DNA of 63,943 nt, taken from the NCBI GenBank assembly GCA_025356015.1, contig JANXYO010000077.1:1-63943 (forward strand). Reading direction: 5' to 3'. A program made the position numbers and the translations under genes. This document shows, in pieces, positions 24,966 to 33,464 of the stretch. Source of the stretch: Spirochaetaceae bacterium. Its GTDB lineage: Bacteria > Spirochaetota > Spirochaetia > Treponematales > Rectinemataceae. A model generated the notes under the pieces. The model worked only from the letters and a program-made list of their open reading frames with translations, was not told the DNA's origin and made no database searches. Position 1 is the stretch's first letter; each line of letters begins with the position of its first letter.

Positions 24966-27900
24966 GCCGCTCCGTCCTGGTCCGGCCGATTGAGGCCGTA
25001 AGCCTCCTCGACATGGAGGGACAGGGCACCGAATTCGCTCCTGACGATCCCTACAACGAGGATGGCTGTATTCCATTCTAGTGTCGGCAGGGTCCGGGCG
25101 TAGGCTTGAGGGAAAAGGACGGTCTCGAAAAGCCCCGTCTCATCCTCGAATGTGTAGAAGGCCATCGTCTTGCCGTCCTTCGAGAGTACCTCCTTTCCCG
25201 CTATCGCCGTTCCCGCCAGAGAGACCCTGCGGCCCTGGAGGCCGGCGAGGGAGGAGGAGGGAACGGGAGGGGGCAGATTGTGGCGGTTCGCGACGAGGCT
25301 CGCCCTCCCGGCGAAGAGGGAGGCGGGAATCCGCGACACGACGAGGCCAAGGAGCCTGGCCTCGTCGGCCAGCTTGACCGAGGCCGAATAGTCCTTGACC
25401 CCGGCCGGGGCCCGCCAGGCCTCGTCCAGGAGCTCCACCTGGAGCGAGGCCCCCGCGGGCTCGCGGACGCGGAGACGATGGAGGGCCCAGAGGCTCTCGG
25501 GCCGCGTCAATGGGCGCGATTCCTCTGACGCGCCCATTGACTGCAGAATCTCCGCTTCCCCGTTTGGCGGAGATTCTGCCCCGGAGCCGGGGCGCCCCGA
25601 AGCCTGGGTGGCGTCCATTGACGCGGCCGCGCAAAGGCCGTCGAGACAGCCCGAACGCACGAGGGAGCGCGCCTCGTTGAGGGAGGGCCTGCAGCGCAGG
25701 TAGAAATCCTCGAGGGAGAGGAAGGGGCCCGAGGCCTCGCGCGTGGCGAGGAGGCGGTCCAGGAAGGGCCGGGAGAGCCCGGAGACCTGCATCAAACCCA
25801 CCCGCAGCGCCCCCTCCTCGACACGGTAGCCATAGCCGCTGCTGTTCACATGGGGGCTCAGGACCTCGAGGCCGAGGCGGCGGGCCTCGCCGACATAGGC
25901 CTGGGTGCCGTAGAAGCCCCCCCCGTTGTTGATGACAGAGGCGATGAAGAAGCCCGGGTAGTGGGCCTTCATCCAGGCGAGGCGGTAGGAGACCAGGGCG
26001 TAGGACGCCGAATGGGCCTTGCAGAAGGAATAGCCCTCGAAGGAGAGCATCATCTCCCAGAGCTCGTCGGCATCGAGCCTGGGGACGGCGTGCCCGGCAC
26101 AGCCGGCAAGGAAGCGCTCCCTGAAATCCTGCAGTTTGGTCCCCTTCTTTTTCTTGGTGAGGACCTTGCGCAGGCCGTCGGCCTCGACGGCGCCGAAGCC
26201 CGCTGCCGCCATCGCGACCCGGGAGACGTCCTCCTGGTAGACAATGATGCCGAGGGTCTCCTCAAGTGTCTTCTCGACGGTGGCCGGGAAGCGGCGCCAG
26301 GACCCGCCGTGAAGCCGCCTCACGTACTCGTTTATGTACTTGTTCGCTGCCGGACGGATGATCGAGCTCGCGACGACGAGCCTGCGGTAGTCCACCATCC
26401 CCATCTTGAGGAGGAGCTGGCGCGTGGCGGGCGACTCGATGTAGAAGACCCCCATGCTCTTGCCCGCCTCGACGAGGTCCCGGGCGGCCTTGTCCTCTGC
26501 GGCGCCGGGGAAGTCCCAGGCGAGGGCCTCCCCGGGAGGGCGCGCCGCGTTGGAGAGCTCGATGCAGTCGCGGAGCACGGCGAGGGAGCGGTTGCCGAGG
26601 ATGTCGATCTTGACAAGGCCGGCGCGCTCGGTGCCGTCCTTCTCCCAGGCGAGGACGGGGAGGCCAGAGGGCGAGGGCTGGACGTGGGTATAGTCGGTGA
26701 TGGGAAGCGGGGTGACGACGATGCCGCCGGGGTGCATGCCGATGTAGCGGGGCATGCCGTGGACCATGCGGGCGAGGCGGCGCAGCTTGGGCGGCAGCTC
26801 GTCGGCCCTGCCGACGCGGTAGGCGAGACGGGCGGCTTTGAGGTCCTTCTCGTTCATGCCAAGTGCGAGGGCCGACTCCCTGATCGCGCCGAGGTCGGAG
26901 AAACCGCAGTGGTCTGCGACCATGGCCGCCCTGCCCTCGTAGTCGCGGAAGACCGCGGCGAGGACGCCGGGGCGCTCGTCCCAGGGGAAGTCGATGTCGA
27001 TGTCGGGGGGGTCGGTCCGCCCTTCGTTGAGGAAACGCTCGAAGAAGAGCTCGTGCTCGAGCGGATCGACGTGGGTGAGCGCGAGGAGGTAGGAGACCAG
27101 GCTCGAGGCCGCGCTCCCCCGGCCGCAGGTGCGGGGGCAGCGAAGGACTATGTCGCGCACGACGAGGAAGTAGGCCGAGAAGCCCTTGTCGCGGATGATG
27201 CGCAGCTCGCGCTCGAGGCGGGCCGCGAGCTCGGCGCGCGCCCTGCCGGCTGGCCCGAAGCGACGGTCGATGCCTTCGAGGCAGAGGGAGCGGAGCAAGC
27301 GGAAGGATTCCTCGTCGCTCATGCCCTGGTAGGCGGGAAAGACGGGGGGGCTTGCGAAGAATGTTCCCGCCGCCTCGGCCTCCTCGGCGAGGGAGGCTGC
27401 GTTCGCCTGGGCCTCGGGGAAGGCCGAGAGGAAGTCGGCTGCCCGGGATGAGGGGACGAGGAGGGCACCAGGGGGATCGGCGAGGCCCTCGCGCTCGATG
27501 GCGGCGAGGCTCCGGCGCTCCTCGATCGAGCGGGCGAGGCGCCAGAGCTCTGAGTCAGCGGCGTCGACGAAGCGGGCCTGGTGCTCGGCAAGGATCGGCA
27601 GGGAAAGCTCGCGAGCCAGACGCGAGGTGGAGACCTGGGGCGTGCCGAGGGGGAGGCCGGCGTAGAGGAGGCCTCGCCCGGCGAGGCGGCGAAGGACCTG
27701 GGGGGACTCGGCGGAGAGGGCAAGACCCTCCCAGCCGCCCTCGGCGAGGTCGGCGAGGGGGTCGTAGCCCCCTTGCGCCCCTGCGCAGCCGGGAGCCGCG
27801 GCTTCGCGCCTCCTGTGCCTCGGTCCCTGGACGGCGAAACGCCCTTCCCCCTCCCCGGCCGCAGCATGGCCTTCGGCAAGGAGGAGATTGCCCGTCTCGT

Positions 27901-28279
27901 CATATCCGGCCGTCTCCTCCAGCAGGAGCTCGCGCGGGAGCCTCTGCCTCCGCCGGGGGACCTCGACGGCGAGGACCCTGCTTAAGATCGCACAGAGCCT
28001 GGAAAAGCCGCCTCGGTTCAGACAGTAGGCCCGCAGGGCGATGCCGCCGGTCTCGATCGATGCCCCGGCGAGGGCCTTGATGCCTGCAGCCGCGGCTGCA
28101 TCGACGAGCTCGGGGAGGCCGTAGAGGTTGTTCGAATCGGCGAGGGCTATCGCGTTCCAGCCCTGCCGGGCAGCGGCCTCGGTCAGATCGGCGGGCGATC
28201 TGGCCCCGTCCATGAGGGAGTGCCAGGAACGCCCTCCCAGGAAAGGGAGGGCCGAGGGGGATGGGGCCAAAGGCGTCAT
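24962..28279 (-). CDS. dnaE: DNA polymerase III alpha subunit, DnaE (second/short type, DnaE2-like)
   Basis: About 1105 residues. It has an N-terminal PHP domain (LPFLGGRSWHSLMDGARSPA, WNAIALADSNNLYG) and a C-family palm with catalytic acids in DPPDIDIDFPWDER. Next come VYQEDVSRVAMAAAGF and SYCK-type EGYSFCKAHSASYALVSYR, then helix-hairpin-helix and an OB-fold (VSLAGTAIAGKEVLSKDGKT, YTFEDETGLFETVLFP). The short PHP-to-palm region and overall length resemble DnaE2/ImuC-type translesion enzymes more than a replicative DnaE, but no imuA/imuB is adjacent. An in-frame 129-base palindromic element lies at 25500-25628. ATG 28279 is preferred over 28288 because the promoter predicts an mRNA 5' end near 28283. 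Confidence 0.9.
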   Translation of the reverse strand: MTPLAPSPSALPFLGGRSWHSLMDGARSPADLTEAAARQGWNAIALADSNNLYGLPELVDAAAAAGIKALAGASIETGGIALRAYCLNRGGFSRLCAILSRVLAVEVPRRRQRLPRELLLEETAGYDETGNLLLAEGHAAAGEGEGRFAVQGPRHRRREAAAPGCAGAQGGYDPLADLAEGGWEGLALSAESPQVLRRLAGRGLLYAGLPLGTPQVSTSRLARELSLPILAEHQARFVDAADSELWRLARSIEERRSLAAIEREGLADPPGALLVPSSRAADFLSAFPEAQANAASLAEEAEAAGTFFASPPVFPAYQGMSDEESFRLLRSLCLEGIDRRFGPAGRARAELAARLERELRIIRDKGFSAYFLVVRDIVLRCPRTCGRGSAASSLVSYLLALTHVDPLEHELFFERFLNEGRTDPPDIDIDFPWDERPGVLAAVFRDYEGRAAMVADHCGFSDLGAIRESALALGMNEKDLKAARLAYRVGRADELPPKLRRLARMVHGMPRYIGMHPGGIVVTPLPITDYTHVQPSPSGLPVLAWEKDGTERAGLVKIDILGNRSLAVLRDCIELSNAARPPGEALAWDFPGAAEDKAARDLVEAGKSMGVFYIESPATRQLLLKMGMVDYRRLVVASSIIRPAANKYINEYVRRLHGGSWRRFPATVEKTLEETLGIIVYQEDVSRVAMAAAGFGAVEADGLRKVLTKKKKGTKLQDFRERFLAGCAGHAVPRLDADELWEMMLSFEGYSFCKAHSASYALVSYRLAWMKAHYPGFFIASVINNGGGFYGTQAYVGEARRLGLEVLSPHVNSSGYGYRVEEGALRVGLMQVSGLSRPFLDRLLATREASGPFLSLEDFYLRCRPSLNEARSLVRSGCLDGLCAAASMDATQASGRPGSGAESPPNGEAEILQSMGASEESRPLTRPESLWALHRLRVREPAGASLQVELLDEAWRAPAGVKDYSASVKLADEARLLGLVVSRIPASLFAGRASLVANRHNLPPPVPSSSLAGLQGRRVSLAGTAIAGKEVLSKDGKTMAFYTFEDETGLFETVLFPQAYARTLPTLEWNTAILVVGIVRSEFGALSLHVEEAYGLNRPDQDGAA
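25500..25628. repeat. 129-bp palindromic element inserted in frame within dnaE
   Basis: Bounded by perfect 14-bp terminal inverted repeats (GGCCGCGTCAATGG at 25500-25513, CCATTGACGCGGCC at 25615-25628). Inside are two further perfect 13-bp inverted repeats (25506-25518 with 25529-25541; 25543-25555 with 25567-25579) and a 7-bp one (25578-25584 with 25587-25593). It is exactly 43 codons long and adds a low-complexity segment (SMDATQASGRPGSG and onward) between CLDGL and RPESLWALHR, where DnaE proteins normally run straight on. It resembles the protein-coding palindromic elements known from Rickettsia. Confidence 0.75.
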
Positions 28280-28317
28280 ACTATACATCAGTATAGTACT
28301 TCGGCCGTCGTGGGCAA
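28279..28317 (-). promoter_or_regulatory. dnaE promoter with overlapping palindromic operator
   Basis: Minus-strand TTGCCC (28312-28317), 16-base spacer, TATACT (28290-28295). The -10 hexamer lies inside a perfect inverted repeat with 8-bp arms, TACTATAC-TGAT-GTATAGTA (28279-28298). This is the classic layout for a repressor site blocking RNA polymerase; LexA or another damage-response repressor is a reasonable guess for a DnaE2-like gene. The start codon at 28279 would be within about five bases of the mRNA 5' end. Confidence 0.65.
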
Positions 28318-28380
28318 GTGCTCAAGTTCTATTGCGGATTTGGAACATAGTGATTATTGATTTTTTCTTTTTCCTAGATC

Positions 28381-28409
28381 TTGACGCTTATGGAGTTTTT
28401 TGATATATT
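28381..28409 (+). promoter_or_regulatory. Near-consensus sigma-70 promoter of a small RNA
   Basis: TTGACG (28381-28386), 17-base spacer with a T-run, TATATT (28404-28409). Predicted start is G28416. No coding sequence follows on this strand; a terminator ends the unit at 28542. Confidence 0.75.
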
Positions 28410-28415
28410 CAACTT

Positions 28416-28542
28416 GTATTCGAGAGGACGACTCGAATACGGCATTAAGTTCCGGCGCGAATCGAGTACCCCTCCCTTCAGCGCCAGGATGAGCGGCCTA
28501 CGGCCCCCGGGTTAGCCTCCTTGCCCGGGGGTCGTTTTATTT
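28416..28542 (+). ncRNA. Candidate novel small RNA (about 127 nt)
   Basis: It has its own promoter and a U-tailed terminator, with no plausible gene between. Predicted structure is a 9-bp 5' hairpin starting at the first base (GTATTCGAG 28416-28424 with CTCGAATAC 28432-28440). A second stem follows, GGCGC/GCGCC (28454-28458 with 28481-28485), whose 22-base loop exposes ACCCCTCCCTT, a C-rich anti-Shine-Dalgarno-like stretch. The 3' end is the terminator stem (28504-28531). A C-rich loop is typical of trans-acting sRNAs that mask ribosome-binding sites. It lacks the tetraloop/asymmetric-loop core of SRP RNA, and the size is wrong for 6S, tmRNA or RNase P RNA. A nine-codon frame (MSGLRPPG) at 28489-28515 exists but has only a weak ribosome-binding site. 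Confidence 0.7.
28504..28542 (+). terminator. Rho-independent terminator of the small RNA
   Basis: Perfect 8-bp stem CCCCCGGG (28504-28511) / CCCGGGGG (28524-28531), 12-base loop, followed by TCGTTTTATTT. The U-run is on the plus strand only, showing the transcript runs rightward. It overlaps the last codons of the convergent deacetylase gene. Confidence 0.85.
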
Positions 28543-29421
28543 GCGCGCCGTTTCCAGACCCCGCGACAGAGCGGCGTTGCGCTGGAGAAAGGCATACAGC
28601 TCGTCCCAGCCATCCCTCCTGACGACAATCCTCGGAAGCGCATAGCGGTCATTGAGCCTTGGGTCGGCATAGACGAAGCCCGGCCCCACGGCGAGGCCGA
28701 AATCGTAGCCCGCCCGGGCGACCTCCCTCTTGGTGATCTCGGAGTAGGCGCCGAAGGGATAGGCGTAGACGTAGATCTGCCGCCTCGTCAGGTCCTCGAC
28801 CCTCGTCTTGGCGCGGTAGACCTCCTGGTCGAAGGAGGCGCGGTCCGTCCTGTACAGCTCCTCGGTGACAAAGAGATGGTGGTAGCCGTGGGCCCCCACG
28901 AGGCAGCCTGCATCGCGCAGGGCCCGGAGCTGGGCCTCGTCCATCGCATAGGGAACGTTGCCGATGATCGCCGGATAGACGAGGATCGCCGGAATGATGC
29001 CCCGGGGAGCGAAAACCTTCGCGAAGGCGGCCGGAACCGTCCTGTGCCCGTCGTCCAGGGTCGCGACGAGATTGCGTGAACCCCTGATCCTGCCCGCGAG
29101 GACCTCGTCCAGGCTCACGAAGCGGTAGCCGAGGGCGAGAAGGGCGTCGAGCTGCCGCGCGAGCTGCTCGAGGGAGAAGTCGGTGACAATCGAGGACTGG
29201 CCGAGGAAGGTGTGCCAGCACAGGATCATGGCACGGTCGCCGAGCTCAGACATGAGCGCGGGGGCTGAGCCCAGGGCCAGACCCGCACGCATGGCTGCGA
29301 GGGCGCCGCCTCGCTGGACCGGCAAGTCCCCCGGGGGCTCGAGACCGGCCACGGGCCCCGGGAGGAATCCGCGCAGGAGGAGGAGCGCGAGGAAAAGGGC
29401 GGGGAGTCTCGGACGCGGCAT
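28537..29421 (-). CDS. Polysaccharide deacetylase family protein
   Basis: 294 residues with an N-terminal signal/anchor (LPALFLALLLLRGFLPGPVA). The NodB-type (CE4) domain shows YRFVSLDEVLAG, LVATLDDGHRTVPAAFAKV (the TFDDG motif appears as TLDDGH), GCLVGAHGYHHLFV (the H-x-x-x-H metal site) and YAYPFGAYSEITKREVARAGYDFGLAV. It would remove N-acetyl groups from surface or wall polysaccharide outside the cytoplasm. ATG 29421 has AGGAAGG six bases upstream; the longer frame adds 14 residues before the signal peptide. It stands alone on its transcript. Confidence 0.88.
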   Translation of the reverse strand: MPRPRLPALFLALLLLRGFLPGPVAGLEPPGDLPVQRGGALAAMRAGLALGSAPALMSELGDRAMILCWHTFLGQSSIVTDFSLEQLARQLDALLALGYRFVSLDEVLAGRIRGSRNLVATLDDGHRTVPAAFAKVFAPRGIIPAILVYPAIIGNVPYAMDEAQLRALRDAGCLVGAHGYHHLFVTEELYRTDRASFDQEVYRAKTRVEDLTRRQIYVYAYPFGAYSEITKREVARAGYDFGLAVGPGFVYADPRLNDRYALPRIVVRRDGWDELYAFLQRNAALSRGLETARK

Positions 29422-29500
29422 CGGACGCCTTCCTGTGTACACGAAAGGAGGGCGGAAGCGCAAGTTGGCGCCGCGACGAGGGCCGGACCCCTTAAGGGCT

Positions 29501-30472
29501 TTAGCTCACCATGGCTTTGTGGAGGTGGCAGGCCACGAAATGCTTCGGCCGAGCCTCGATGAGCGGCGGCTCCTCCTTGGTACAGATGTCCATGCACTTG
29601 GTGCAGCGCGCGGCGAAGCGGCAGACGGGCTCGGGGTTGATGGGAGAGGTGAGCTCGCCCTTGAGCAGGATCCTTTCGCGACGGTTGTGTATGCGCGGCA
29701 CCGGAATGGCCGAAAGGAGCGCTTCGGTGTAGGGGTGCAGGGGCTCTTGGAAGAGGGCCTCCGCAGGAGCCTTTTCCACGAGCCGCCCCAGATACATGAC
29801 GGCGATGTCGTCGGAGAAGTGGTTCACCACCGAGAGGTCATGGGTGATGAAGAGGTAGGTGACGCCTGTGTCCCGCTGGATGGTCTTCATCAGGTTGAGG
29901 ATCTGGGCCTGGATGGAAACGTCAAGAGAGGACACGGGCTCGTCGCAGACGATGAACTTGGGATTCATGGCAAGCGCCCGGGCGATGCCGACACGCTGGC
30001 GGCGGCCGCCATCGAGCTCGTGGGGGTAGGTGTTGATGAGGCGTTCGGCCAACCCCACGGTGTCCATCAGTTCCAGCACACGCATGAAACGCTTGTCGGT
30101 GTCCGGAATGAGGCCGGCCAGGAGGATGGGCTCCTCGATGGTCTCGGCTATGGGCTTGCGGGGATTGAGCGAGGAATAGGGGTCCTGGAAAATGATCTGC
30201 ATCTCCCGGCGCATGTAGCGCATCTCGCGAGTGCCCAATTTCCGGAGATCTTTCCCTCCGAAGACCATCTCACCGCTCGTGGGCTCGATGAGCCGCAGGA
30301 TGGTGCGCCCCAGGGTGGTTTTGCCACAGCCGGACTCGCCCACGATTCCAAGCGTATGTCCCTGGTCGATCGTGAAGCTGACGTCATCCACGGCGTGGAG
30401 CGTTCCGGCAGCCACGCGGAAGTATTTCTTGAGGTTCTTCACCTCTAGCAGCGTCTCGCCCAAAGCATTCAC
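29501..30472 (-). CDS. dppF: Second peptide ABC transporter ATPase (DppF/OppF type)
   Basis: 323 residues. Walker A GESGCGKTT, Walker B FIVCDEPVSSLDVS, switch ITHDLS. The signature loop reads LDGGRRQRVGIARAL, with Leu-Asp-Gly-Gly instead of the usual LSGGQ, a variation at the second position. The C-terminal Opp extension has a Cys cluster (CRFAARCTKCMDICTKEE) richer in Cys than normal. A GTG start at 30472 lies just after the dppD stop. Last gene of the second dipeptide importer operon. Confidence 0.9.
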   Translation of the reverse strand: MNALGETLLEVKNLKKYFRVAAGTLHAVDDVSFTIDQGHTLGIVGESGCGKTTLGRTILRLIEPTSGEMVFGGKDLRKLGTREMRYMRREMQIIFQDPYSSLNPRKPIAETIEEPILLAGLIPDTDKRFMRVLELMDTVGLAERLINTYPHELDGGRRQRVGIARALAMNPKFIVCDEPVSSLDVSIQAQILNLMKTIQRDTGVTYLFITHDLSVVNHFSDDIAVMYLGRLVEKAPAEALFQEPLHPYTEALLSAIPVPRIHNRRERILLKGELTSPINPEPVCRFAARCTKCMDICTKEEPPLIEARPKHFVACHLHKAMVS

Positions 30473-30473
30473 C

Positions 30474-31463
30474 TCACAGCTTGTTCTCAGACGTCTCGTT
30501 GTACAGGTGGCAGGAGATATAGTGCGTGTCGCTCAGCCACTTCACGTTGGGAAGGTCCCGCGAGCATTCCGCCCTCGCATAGGAGCAGCGGGGATGGAAA
30601 GCGCAGCCGGGCGGCAGGTCCATCGGGTCGGGAATCAGGCCCGGGATCGGCTTGAGCTCCACGCGCCTGTTCTCGATGTCCGGCAGGGAGCCGAAAAGCC
30701 CCCGCGTGTAGGGGTGATGCAGGTCGTCGAAGATGTCGGCCAAGGTGCCGCATTCCACGATGCGTCCGGCGTACATGATGCCCACGAAGTCGCAGACCTC
30801 GGCCACGATCCCCAGCGCGTGGGTGATCATGAGCATGGCCATGCGGGAGTTCTCCTTGAGCGCCCTGATGAGCTTGAGCACCTGGGCCTGGATGGTGACA
30901 TCCAGGGCCGTGGTGGGCTCGTCCGCGATCAGGAGGTCGGGGTTGCAGGCCAGGGCGATGGCGATGATCACGCGCTGCTTCATGCCCCCCGAGAACTGGT
31001 GCGGGTACTCAGACACGCGGCTGCCTGGTATGCCCACCATCTCCAGCATCTTCGTGGCCTCAATCAGGGCTTCCTTGCTGCCCAGGCCGCGGTGGATCCT
31101 CATGCCCTCGGCTATCTGCTCGCCCACGGTCTTGATGGGGTTGAGCGAGGACATGGGGTCCTGGAAGACCATGGCCATCTGGCTCCCGCGCATCTCCCGC
31201 AACCGCTCCGGGGCCAGGCCGAAGACATTCTGGCCGTTCACGAATATCTCGCCGGAGACGATTCTGCCCGCCGGCAATGGGAGCAGGTTGAGGATGGACA
31301 GCGCGGTGGTGGTCTTCCCCGCCCCGGTCTCCCCCACCAGGCCGAAGGTCTTGCCGGCCGGGATGGTGATGTTCACGCCAGTGACGGCCTTTACGACTTC
31401 GTTGTCGACGATGTACTCCACCGTGAGGTTCTTGATCTCCAGGGTGTTCTGCTGCGCATCCAT
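30474..31463 (-). CDS. dppD: Second peptide ABC transporter ATPase (DppD/OppD type)
   Basis: 329 residues. Walker [10 protein letters not shown], signature [15 protein letters not shown], Walker [15 protein letters not shown], switch ITHALG (His kept, Asp replaced by Ala). The Opp extension is [18 protein letters not shown] 31463 is preceded by GGGAG. It forms the ATPase pair with the gene at 29501-30472. Confidence 0.91.
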   Translation of the reverse strand: MDAQQNTLEIKNLTVEYIVDNEVVKAVTGVNITIPAGKTFGLVGETGAGKTTTALSILNLLPLPAGRIVSGEIFVNGQNVFGLAPERLREMRGSQMAMVFQDPMSSLNPIKTVGEQIAEGMRIHRGLGSKEALIEATKMLEMVGIPGSRVSEYPHQFSGGMKQRVIIAIALACNPDLLIADEPTTALDVTIQAQVLKLIRALKENSRMAMLMITHALGIVAEVCDFVGIMYAGRIVECGTLADIFDDLHHPYTRGLFGSLPDIENRRVELKPIPGLIPDPMDLPPGCAFHPRCSYARAECSRDLPNVKWLSDTHYISCHLYNETSENKL

Positions 31464-31475
31464 CGTGGCGCTCCC

Positions 31476-32390
31476 TTAGTGTTTGAGCCTGGGATCGAGG
31501 GTGTCCCGCAATCCGTCGCCCAGGAGGTTGAGCGCCAGGATGGTGAAGAAGATGGCCAAGCCGGGCGCCATGACGATGTGCGGGAAATCGCGCATGAAGG
31601 TGCGCCCCGAGGCGAGCATGTTGCCCCACTCCGGGGTCGGGGGCTGGATGCCCAGCCCGATGAAGCTCAGGGCGGCGATGGTCAGGATGGCGTTGGCGAC
31701 ATACAGGGTGACCTGCACGATGATGGGGCCGATGCAGTTGGGCAGCACGTGGCGGGCGATGATGCGCCAGTCCAGGGCTCCGATCGAGCGCGCCGCCTCG
31801 ATGTATTCGTTGTCGCGCACTCCCATGACGGCAGAGCGCACGACTCGCGAGAACTTGGGCGAGAAGGCCAAGCCGATGGCGATGGTCAGGTTCACCTTTG
31901 TGTTGCCGAAGGCCGCGATGATCGCGAGAGCCAGGAGCACATCAGGCAGGCTGAGGAAGACGTCCATGGCCCGCATGATGATGCTGTCGATCCTCCCGCC
32001 GTAGTACCCTGCCGCCCCGCCCAGCACCAGGCCTATGAGGAGGGAGACAGCTATCGCCGAGATGCCGATGACAAGGGATACTCGCGCGCCATAGATGATG
32101 CGGGCCAGGATGTCGCGGCCCAGCTCGTCGGTCCCGAGCCAGTGGTTGCTTCCTGGCGGCTGCAGACGCTCGGCGATGTTCATCTTGATCACCACGTTCT
32201 TGTAGTCGGTGATCCAGGGCGCGATGATGGCGACGACCACGATGCTGCCGAAGATGACCAAGCCGATCACGGCGGTCTTGTTCTTCAGGAATCGCAGCCA
32301 CAGTTCGTAGGCGATGCTCTTCTTCTTGAACTGAGCGTAGAATTCCTTCTTGGTCGTGAAGGGCCTGGCCGTGGCGGAGGCTGGCATCAT
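31476..32390 (-). CDS. dppC: Second peptide ABC transporter permease (DppC type)
   Basis: 304 residues. N-terminal anchor AVIGLVIFGSIVVVAIIAPWI, the DppC loop HWLGTDELGRDILARIIYGA, and the coupling motif EAARSIGALDWRIIARHVLPN. Of two adjacent ATG codons (32390, 32387) the first is spaced correctly from GAGGAAAGC, and it overlaps the dppB stop. Longer upstream frames are the opposite frame of dppB. Confidence 0.91.
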   Translation of the reverse strand: MMPASATARPFTTKKEFYAQFKKKSIAYELWLRFLKNKTAVIGLVIFGSIVVVAIIAPWITDYKNVVIKMNIAERLQPPGSNHWLGTDELGRDILARIIYGARVSLVIGISAIAVSLLIGLVLGGAAGYYGGRIDSIIMRAMDVFLSLPDVLLALAIIAAFGNTKVNLTIAIGLAFSPKFSRVVRSAVMGVRDNEYIEAARSIGALDWRIIARHVLPNCIGPIIVQVTLYVANAILTIAALSFIGLGIQPPTPEWGNMLASGRTFMRDFPHIVMAPGLAIFFTILALNLLGDGLRDTLDPRLKH

Positions 32391-33334
32391 GCTTTCCTCA
32401 CTTTCGCGCCAAACTGCGCACGGATTCTGGGATCCATGTAGGCGTAGATGAGGTCGACGATCAGGTTGGACACCGCCACGCAGATGGCCATGACCACGAG
32501 GGTCCCCAGCACGCAGGGCGTGTCGCGCTGGTTGATGGCCTCCACCAGCAGGCGGCCCATGCCCGGGATTGAGAATACGGTCTCGGTGAGTACCACCCCG
32601 CCCAGGAGCGTTCCGACGTTCATCCCGATGATGGTGATGGTGGGCATGAGGGCGTTGCCCAGGGCATGGTCGTAGATCACGTCGTGTTCGCTGACACCCT
32701 TGGCCCGGGCCGTGCGGATGAAATCCTGGCGGATCGATTCCATCATGGAGGACCTGGTGGTCCGCATGATGTTGGCCATGTAATTGAAGCCCAGGGTGAT
32801 GGAGGGCAGGATCAGGCTTTTCAGGCCCTGGTCCAGGCCGCTGGAGGGCAGCCAGCCCAGCCTCACGGAGAAGAACAGGATGAGCAGAAGGCCCAGCCAG
32901 AAGATCGGCATGGAAACGCCCATCAGGCCGAAGACCATGGCGAACTGGGAGAAGACCGAGTTGGGCTTGGTGGCCGCACGGATGCCGATGGGGATACCGA
33001 GGGACACGCACAGGACCATCGCGCTGACTACGATCCACGCCGTATTGGGCAACCGGACGCCCAGCTGGTCAAGCACCGGGGCGCGCGTGACGTAGGACAT
33101 GCCGAAGTCCCCGTGCATCAGGTTGGCGAGGTAGTGGAAGTACTGCACGGGGAGGGAGCGGTCGAGGCCCAGCTGGACCTTGAGCTTCGCGCCCAGCTCG
33201 GGGGTGTAATCGCTGCCGAGGATGATGGTCGTCGCATCGCCAGGGGTCAAGTGCAATATGGTGAAGACGATGAAAGTCAGCACCAGGATCACCGGTATCA
33301 GTGCGAACAGGCGTCTGATGATGTAGCGCCCCAT
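32387..33334 (-). CDS. dppB: Second peptide ABC transporter permease (DppB type)
   Basis: 315 residues starting MGRYIIRRLFALIPVILVLT, a canonical DppB N-terminus. TPGDATTIILG and LDRSLPVQYFHYLANLMHGD follow, then about six helices and the coupling motif ARAKGVSEHDVIYDHALGNA. ATG 33334 has AGGAGAGACCGC upstream. It lies 130 bases downstream of the binding protein; no terminator is visible in between. Confidence 0.92.
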   Translation of the reverse strand: MGRYIIRRLFALIPVILVLTFIVFTILHLTPGDATTIILGSDYTPELGAKLKVQLGLDRSLPVQYFHYLANLMHGDFGMSYVTRAPVLDQLGVRLPNTAWIVVSAMVLCVSLGIPIGIRAATKPNSVFSQFAMVFGLMGVSMPIFWLGLLLILFFSVRLGWLPSSGLDQGLKSLILPSITLGFNYMANIMRTTRSSMMESIRQDFIRTARAKGVSEHDVIYDHALGNALMPTITIIGMNVGTLLGGVVLTETVFSIPGMGRLLVEAINQRDTPCVLGTLVVMAICVAVSNLIVDLIYAYMDPRIRAQFGAKVRKA

Positions 33335-33464
33335 GCGGTCTCTCCTCTTTTCGCGTCGCAGACGAGGCCTTCAGGTTCGTCCCCGCCGGTACCGCCTTTC
33401 GGCGGATCCTGCGGGGACGGGGCGTGGCCTGAATGCCGACGCCGGCCGAAGCCGGGCGCCGTCG

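Noticed and set aside
28489-28515. Leader peptide MSGLRPPG inside the small RNA
   Set aside because: Weak ribosome-binding site, overlaps the terminator stem, and no downstream gene on that strand to attenuate.
28416-28542. SRP (4.5S) RNA or 6S RNA
   Set aside because: No GGAAGCAGCC-type SRP core and the length and bulge pattern do not fit 6S RNA.
30231-32441. Plus-strand open frame of over 700 codons opposite the second dpp operon
   Set aside because: Shadow frame; rich in His/Asp/Gly/Val from reversed codons, no start signals or homology.
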